The notes beneath the pieces are model-generated. The model was given only the letters and a program-made list of their open reading frames with translations. It was not told the origin of the DNA and did not search any database. A DNA stretch of 45,888 nucleotides from Candidatus Heritagella gallinarum. Its GTDB lineage: Bacteria; Bacillota; Clostridia; Oscillospirales; Acutalibacteraceae. How positions within the stretch are numbered: position 1 is the stretch's first letter; the number at the start of each line of letters is the position of its first letter. A program made the position numbers and the translations under genes. This document shows positions 41,375 through 45,888 of this stretch, piece by piece. Where the stretch lies: contig CAJFNK010000077.1 of the NCBI GenBank assembly GCA_904394685.1, positions 1-45,888 on the forward strand, in the 5' to 3' direction.

Positions 41375-42046
41375 ATGAATAAAATACTGATTGTGGAGGA
41401 TGAACCCCCCATTTCTAATTTGATCGCCATGAACCTCAAGCAGGCCGGGTATGAGTGTACGGCTGTATTCGACGGCTCTCAGGCCGCCGACCTGATAGCG
41501 CCCGGCGCTTTTGACCTGATTTTGCTGGATGTGATGCTGCCAAAGGTGGACGGCTTTGAGCTGATGGAATATATTCGGCCGATGGAGATTCCCGTCATCT
41601 TTATCACCGCCAAAGCAGACCTTTCCGACCGTGTAAAGGGGCTGCGGCTGGGAGCAGACGACTACATCACCAAGCCCTTTGAAATTGCCGAACTGCTGGC
41701 CAGAGTGGAATCGGTATTGCGCCGATATCGAAAAACCGAGCGGGTCATTCACATTCAGGATGTGGAAATCGACACGGACTCCCGGACTGTGCGAAAAAAC
41801 AACGTGCAAATTGAATTGACGATGAAAGAATATGAGCTGCTTTTGCTGTTTGTCCGAAATCTCAATGTAGCCCTGTTCCGGGAAACCATCTATGAGCGGG
41901 TATGGGGCAGCAGTTATATGGGAGAAACCCGCACTGTTGACCTGCATGTACAGCGCCTTCGCCGCAAGTTGGGATGGGAGGATCATCTGGTGGCTGTTTA
42001 CAAAGTGGGATACCGGCTGGAGTTTGGAGCAGGAGGAAAACCATGA
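41375..42046 (+). CDS. OmpR/PhoB-family response regulator
   Basis: The 223-residue protein has a receiver domain with the acidic pair EDE at 8-10, phospho-acceptor Asp52 in LILLDVMLPKVDG and Lys in TKPFEI, followed by a winged-helix DNA-binding domain (LTMKEYELLLLFVRNLN ... TRTVDLHVQRLRRKLG ... GYRLE). It controls genes on a signal from the kinase whose start overlaps its stop (ATGA). Its target genes are unknown; the carboxypeptidase downstream is a candidate. Confidence 0.96.
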   Translation: MNKILIVEDEPPISNLIAMNLKQAGYECTAVFDGSQAADLIAPGAFDLILLDVMLPKVDGFELMEYIRPMEIPVIFITAKADLSDRVKGLRLGADDYITKPFEIAELLARVESVLRRYRKTERVIHIQDVEIDTDSRTVRKNNVQIELTMKEYELLLLFVRNLNVALFRETIYERVWGSSYMGETRTVDLHVQRLRRKLGWEDHLVAVYKVGYRLEFGAGGKP

Positions 42047-43494
42047 GATTTGCCTGGAAAGTCTTTTTTTCCACCATCACAGTTGTAACGCTGGCATTTG
42101 GGATTGGCGGAACCATGCTGATTTCAGCTTTATTCCAAAGTTCCCTTGATAAGGAAATCGTAATGGCCATACAGGAAAACCGGTATCTATGTTTTTCGTT
42201 TCAAACAGCGGTGCGTTCTCTTTCGGAGAACCAGGAATTTAACCCCAAATCTTTTTTACGTCAGATTGATTCGGTGGTAGACCCACGCAACAGCGATATG
42301 GCTATTGTAAACCGCTCTGAAGTTCGGTTTTCCGACGGCCCCGAATTTGCCGCTTCTATCGCCCCAGGAAAAAGGGCAGTTCGGATTGTATCGGGAAACG
42401 ACGGGACGAAATATGTACAGGCTGTGAGCTATATCCGTTTGAGCAGTGACGATTATTATCTGGAAAGTGTTTCCAATATTTCCTCTATCTATACGATGCG
42501 GCAAACTTATGTAACACTATACCAGGGAATTTTGCTGGCTGTAATCTGTATCAGTTCCCTTATACTTCTGGTTTTGACCCATTTTCTTACCCGGCCGCTG
42601 AAACAGCTATCGATCACTTCCCAGAAAATTGCTTCGGGAGATTTTTCTAACCGAGCAAAAAGTCGGGGATTTGGAGAAAATGATGAAGTAGGGATGCTTA
42701 CCCGGAACTTCAACACCATGGCAGACGTGGTGGAAGAAAAGATCCACGATCTGGAAGAAACTGCCCGGCAGCGGGAAGATTTTGTTGCCAGCTTTGCACA
42801 TGAGCTAAAGACGCCTTTAACTTCGATTATCGGCTATGCTGATATGCTCCGTTCTTATGATATGGATGCTTCTGACCGCTTTACCGCAGCCAACTATATT
42901 TTCAGTGAGGGAAAGCGACTGGAAGCTCTCTCCCTTCATCTACTGGATCTGATTGTGCTGCGCAAGCAGGATTTCCCCACAGAAATGGTAAACTGCCTTA
43001 CTTTTATGCAGGAATGTGTCTGTATCCTTAAACCTCTGCTGGAAAAATACCATCAGGAGCTTCATACAGAATTACAGCCCGCAACGGTAATGGTCGTTCC
43101 CAGCCTGCTGAAAACCATGATCTATAACCTGATCGACAATGCCTGCAAAGCTTCAGAAAGAAATGGAAATATTGTGCTAAAGGGATTTATCTCCAAAGGC
43201 CGGTATCAAATCTGTATCTGTGACCACGGACGTGGAATCCCGCCAGAGGAGCTTTCAAAAATTACAGAACCCTTTTATATGGTAGACAAGTCCCGCTCCC
43301 GGAGCCAAAATGGTGCAGGACTGGGATTAACACTTTGTCAGGAAATCGCCCTGCTGCATGGAAGCGAACTGAAAATTGAAAGCCAGTTACAGAAAGGGAC
43401 AACTATATCGTTTACAGTAGAATTGGTGGAAAAAGATAAAATGGAAGGACTGCAAAAGGAAGGGAAAAGCCGTGAAAACCAGTCTGAAGTATAA
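42043..43494 (+). CDS. Membrane sensor histidine kinase
   Basis: The 483-residue protein has two membrane helices (about 7-29 and 161-183) around an extracytoplasmic domain of about 130 residues, then HAMP, a HisKA domain with phospho-acceptor His253 in FAHELKTPLTSI and an ATPase domain with N box IYNLIDNACKAS, G1 DHGRGIPPEEL and G2 GAGLGLTLC. The sensor domain is not recognised. GGAGG fixes the start at 42043, overlapping the regulator by four bases. The order regulator-kinase is that of PhoPR/VanRS-type systems. Confidence 0.95.
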   Translation: MRFAWKVFFSTITVVTLAFGIGGTMLISALFQSSLDKEIVMAIQENRYLCFSFQTAVRSLSENQEFNPKSFLRQIDSVVDPRNSDMAIVNRSEVRFSDGPEFAASIAPGKRAVRIVSGNDGTKYVQAVSYIRLSSDDYYLESVSNISSIYTMRQTYVTLYQGILLAVICISSLILLVLTHFLTRPLKQLSITSQKIASGDFSNRAKSRGFGENDEVGMLTRNFNTMADVVEEKIHDLEETARQREDFVASFAHELKTPLTSIIGYADMLRSYDMDASDRFTAANYIFSEGKRLEALSLHLLDLIVLRKQDFPTEMVNCLTFMQECVCILKPLLEKYHQELHTELQPATVMVVPSLLKTMIYNLIDNACKASERNGNIVLKGFISKGRYQICICDHGRGIPPEELSKITEPFYMVDKSRSRSQNGAGLGLTLCQEIALLHGSELKIESQLQKGTTISFTVELVEKDKMEGLQKEGKSRENQSEV

Positions 43495-44311
43495 AATTAT
43501 TTATCTGGCAAGCGGTTTGCTGGTAGTGGTGATTCTGGCTATCATGTTGCTGGCTCCGGAAATTACGTTTCGCTATGAAGATTTGATGAAAGAAACCCAT
43601 GTCCAGTTTGATGATATCCAGCTGGAAAACAAGCGTAACCGCTTTACGATTTCCGAAAAACTGAAAATGTATACCAACGCCTTTACTTATGATTACGATA
43701 GCGCAAATGATAAGTATCGCCGTTCTGAAACCTTCATCTCAACCGAAGAGGATATCCCGCAGGAAAAGCTTCCGGAAGTTTTGCGAAAAGAGCTTACTGA
43801 TTTTTTGCAGTACTTTGATCAGGAACTTTATCTGTACGAAATATTTTCACAGATCAGTCAATTGGAAGAAAGCGATATCACTACATCCAATATCACGGAA
43901 ATTTCAGCCCTTGACAATCCAGCTGATTGCTTCACTATCTGGTCGGTTAATTTTGCCAGGGACATTGAAGAAATGAAAATCTGTGTAAATGGCACCATTC
44001 GGATTGACGGTGTTACCGGCAAAATCTATTCCATGCGCCTTGATTCCTATCCACTATCCTCCTCAGAAATCGAAACAATTCTTATTCCTGACGACCCCGA
44101 CATTCTGATCCGAAATCTCTATCAGGCTTCCACGAAGTATTTAGAGCTGGAGGTTGACCCGGCCAATACCAGTTATTCATTGGATGGCCAATATCTTTGT
44201 ACCACAACAGACCATCTGGCTATTGTGGCAAATTATACAACTTCCTACATTCATTCTATATCTTTTAACTTTGATATTTCCAGAGAGGAATATTTTAAAA
44301 CAGATTATTAA
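43472..44311 (+). CDS. Membrane-anchored protein of unknown function, partner of the sensor kinase
   Basis: The 279-residue protein has one N-terminal membrane helix (about 8-28) and a large extracytoplasmic part with no known domain. A stretch VNGTIRIDGVTGKIYSMRLDSYPLSS near 175-200 resembles a PepSY-like strand pattern. It starts with GTG at 43472, 23 bases inside the kinase gene, with AAGGAAGGG upstream, so it is translationally coupled to it. By position it may modulate the kinase, as YycH/YycI do for WalK, but there is no evidence of homology. It ends at a strong terminator. Confidence 0.8.
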   Translation: MKTSLKYKIIYLASGLLVVVILAIMLLAPEITFRYEDLMKETHVQFDDIQLENKRNRFTISEKLKMYTNAFTYDYDSANDKYRRSETFISTEEDIPQEKLPEVLRKELTDFLQYFDQELYLYEIFSQISQLEESDITTSNITEISALDNPADCFTIWSVNFARDIEEMKICVNGTIRIDGVTGKIYSMRLDSYPLSSSEIETILIPDDPDILIRNLYQASTKYLELEVDPANTSYSLDGQYLCTTTDHLAIVANYTTSYIHSISFNFDISREEYFKTDY

Positions 44312-44330
44312 TGGTCTTCAGTTTCCTTCA

Positions 44331-44359
44331 AACACCCGGAAAATCCCGGGTGTTTTTTT
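44331..44359 (+). terminator. Terminator of the two-component operon
   Basis: AACACCCGG and CCGGGTGTT form a 9-base stem followed by a run of T. The sequence between this and 44438 shows nothing recognised. Confidence 0.9.
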
Positions 44360-44437
44360 CTAAGATAATTCCAAAAATTCGATTGCATTTCCAACCTTGT
44401 TTTGATAAGATAAAAATAAACTAACCATCCATTAAAT

Positions 44438-44601
44438 TAGGGGCTATCTGAAAAGTCGAAATTATCGTCTTTTCCTACAATCAAGGGCAGCTACTGCGTT
44501 AAAAAACTCGGAATCCATCAAGGATTCCTGCGTTTTTGGCCTTGTATCTGCCTGTCGCTTGCGGAAAATCCTTCAATTTCTTTGTTTTCAGAAACGCCCT
44601 A
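44438..44601 (-). repeat. TA-flanked palindromic repeat, copy 3 (164 bases, inverted)
   Basis: Its ends match copies 1 and 2 in reverse orientation (TA-GGGGCTATCTGAAAAG at the left and TTTTCAGAAACGCCC-TA at the right). The core has about 25 extra bases with a perfect hairpin GGAATCC-atcaa-GGATTCC (44510-44528), at a place where the other copies have none. Confidence 0.88.
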
Positions 44602-44798
44602 AATCAATTCATATAACTGTCACTCTTTTCATCTTTTAGTGCTGAGCGGGGAATTTTAAAGTTAGTTTCAACATACCCGATACCAGTATATTCTTCTGAT
44701 TTCTGTAAAAGATAGCTTTGGCTTTCACTTGTTTAGCTTGTTGAATCATTTGATATGCAAACAAATCACGTTCAAAATAAGGATATTTGGAGGTTGCT

Positions 44799-45635
44799 AT
44801 GACAAAGAAGTCCGGCTCATTTAAGAAGCCAGTAGTTCGTAAAAAACGGAAGACCGCAAAATCTGTTTTTCGTATTCGCAAGCGTACACAACGCCATATT
44901 CAGATTATCGGCATACTTATATTATTATTGTTGGTTCCAATCATATGGATCAACATGAATTCTCAACCTTCCTATGAATCATCTTCAGTAAGTGAATCAC
45001 CTGTTCCAGTCGTTACCAGTTCTGTAACATCCTCTACGGTTTCTTCAAAATCATCTGAATCAGCTCAAAATCAAAGCTGGGAACTAATGCTGGTCAATTA
45101 TCAATACCCACTAAAAGATTATGAGCCAGAACTGCGTCTGGTTTCCAACAACTCTGAAGTGGATGTTCGGATTTATGATGATCTGGTGAAGTTACTGGAA
45201 GCTGGGAGGGCCGATGGCATCACCCTTTTCCCCTGTTCCGGGTATCGTTCTTATGAATTACAGGTAAAACTGTTTACTTCCAAAGTAGACAAGCTGAAAC
45301 AAAAAGGGCTTTCGCAGGAAGAAGCGGAAACCACTGCGGCAACAGAAGTTGCACGTCCTGGCACGAGCGAACATATCACCGGATTGTGTGCAGATATTGT
45401 CAGTATCGACTACCAAAGGTTGGACAGCGGATTTGCCGATACTGAAACTGCACAATGGCTGGCTGACAATGCCTGGAAATACGGTTTTATTTTACGGTTT
45501 CCAAAAGGTAAAGAACACATTACTGGCGTAATTTATGAACCATGGCATTATCGATTTGTAGGAAAAGAGGCAGCCAGAGAAATCCATGAAAAAGGGATAA
45601 CATTAGAAGAATACCTGGAAATGAACGTTTCTTGA
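44799..45635 (+). CDS. VanY-like M15 D-Ala-D-Ala carboxypeptidase, membrane-anchored
   Basis: The 278-residue protein has a very basic N-terminus, one membrane helix (about 35-52), a Ser/Val-rich linker and an M15 domain with SGYRSYELQ, the zinc motif TSEHITGLCADI and EPWHYRFVG that supply the ligands and catalytic Glu. It should remove the last D-Ala from peptidoglycan stem peptides. Van-type operons carry such a gene next to a VanRS-like pair; here it follows a two-component system but behind a terminator and repeat copy 3. A TTG four codons upstream overlaps the GGAGG site, so the ATG at 44799 is the start. The gene looks richer in A and T than the left half of the window. Confidence 0.93.
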   Translation: MTKKSGSFKKPVVRKKRKTAKSVFRIRKRTQRHIQIIGILILLLLVPIIWINMNSQPSYESSSVSESPVPVVTSSVTSSTVSSKSSESAQNQSWELMLVNYQYPLKDYEPELRLVSNNSEVDVRIYDDLVKLLEAGRADGITLFPCSGYRSYELQVKLFTSKVDKLKQKGLSQEEAETTAATEVARPGTSEHITGLCADIVSIDYQRLDSGFADTETAQWLADNAWKYGFILRFPKGKEHITGVIYEPWHYRFVGKEAAREIHEKGITLEEYLEMNVS

Positions 45636-45735
45636 TTCGGCTGTTCCAGGTTAAAGAAAAGATCAAAAGCTGCATAAATTTCCAGTTTCTCTTTTCATTT
45701 TTTCTGAATAAAAAAATGACTTTGTATAAGTAAAA

Positions 45736-45774
45736 GGAAGCTCGACACAGTAGAGTGGTGTTGAGCTTCCTTTT
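45736..45774. terminator. Terminator after the M15 peptidase gene
   Basis: GGAAGCTCGACAC and GTGTTGAGCTTCC form a 13-base stem with one G-U pair in plus-strand RNA, followed by TTTTATT. It lies 100 bases past the stop. TTTTAC after the stem on the minus strand could serve the partial frame at 45795-45887. Confidence 0.85.
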
Positions 45775-45794
45775 ATTAATTAATATCAATATTT

Positions 45795-45887
45795 TTATTC
45801 AAAAAAACTCACTAAATTTCTGATTATCTTTTCATAAGCTGGTAAATGTCGGTATAGCCTGTATTTTAGGGCTTTATCGGCATTTTC
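45795..45887 (-). CDS. Possible 3' end of a gene entering from the right edge
   Basis: A minus-strand frame of 30 codons is open to the window edge and ends YEKIIRNLVSFFE at 45795, 25 bases before a terminator that could serve it. An open frame this short arises by chance often, and the residues match nothing I recognise, so this is a weak call. Confidence 0.3.
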   Translation of the reverse strand, partial: ENADKALKYRLYRHLPAYEKIIRNLVSFFE

Positions 45888-45888
45888 C

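Noticed and set aside
44636-44881. 81-codon minus-strand frame overlapping the start of the M15 gene
   Set aside because: The end (DLFAYQMIQQAKQ onward) looks somewhat protein-like and might be a gene remnant, but nothing is recognised, no start signal is seen, and it overlaps a clear gene.
1-45888. CRISPR array, tRNA, rRNA or phage/IS genes
   Set aside because: No regularly spaced repeats, no tRNA-like cloverleaf or rRNA segment, and no transposase or integrase motif was found by reading; only the small non-coding repeats are present.

Overview
The window reads as chromosome of an anaerobic, fermentative, spore-forming Clostridia species, most likely in the Oscillospiraceae/Ruminococcaceae group. 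That placement is inferred from gene content and order; no marker gene was searched. It rests on a complete spoIIIAA-AH sporulation operon, a clostridial AdhE behind a Rex operator, a lysine riboswitch, the nusB-xseA-xseB-ispA cluster directly after spoIIIA, and Firmicutes-type Shine-Dalgarno and promoter sequences. No rRNA, tRNA, CRISPR array, transposase or phage gene was seen. Nearly all of the window is well-packed core chromosome.

Layout. 1-2.1 kb: 5' part of adhE (minus, cut by the window edge) with a sigma-A promoter overlapped by a Rex operator. 2.3-5.5 kb: an APH-fold protein with an altered catalytic loop, a cyclophilin lipoprotein and an S1-domain protein. 5.5-9.3 kb: lysine operon asd-dapA-dapB-ACT (minus), headed by a promoter, a lysine riboswitch and an intrinsic terminator, and holding a two-hairpin repeat and a hairpin between the dapB ribosome-binding site and its start. 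9.5-15 kb: queA, a Met/Asp-rich lipoprotein, a TPR protein, an RlmI-like methyltransferase and a ROK regulator. 15.2-16.4 kb: ccdA plus a membrane-anchored thioredoxin. 16.5-22.8 kb: Eis-like GNAT, Gfo/Idh/MocA oxidoreductase, rhodanese, AraC regulator divergent from a UroD-family gene, and a MATE transporter overlapping the UroD gene tail to tail. 23-25.8 kb: murA, a WalJ/YycJ-like hydrolase and rlmH (minus) with a long structured leader. 26-31 kb: G5-M23 endopeptidase, zinc-dependent phospholipase C-like protein and a polar amino acid ABC transporter. 31-35.8 kb: nusB, a TsaD-like paralogue, xseA, xseB, ispA and an RluA-family synthase. 35.9-41.1 kb: spoIIIA operon. 41.2-45.6 kb: a two-component system with an overlapping membrane-protein gene, then a VanY-like M15 peptidase.

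How they work together. The lysine genes form one attenuation-controlled unit that also encodes a detached pair of aspartokinase-type regulatory ACT domains. The right half is rich in cell-envelope functions: murA, the WalJ-like hydrolase, M23 and M15 peptidases, and a sensor kinase with a membrane partner. The spoIIIA set builds the forespore-mother cell channel.

The least explained material is non-coding. There is a palindromic, TA-flanked repeat family with three copies (11641-11779, 15011-15169, 44438-44601), each differing in its core. There is a shorter two-hairpin repeat in the lysine operon. There are also leaders with terminator-like hairpins ahead of murA and nusB. I found no clearly new multi-gene system. 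The best candidates for new biology are the repeat family, the dapB and nusB leaders, the detached ACT protein, the APH-fold protein lacking the usual catalytic Asp, and the two-component/membrane-protein/carboxypeptidase group.
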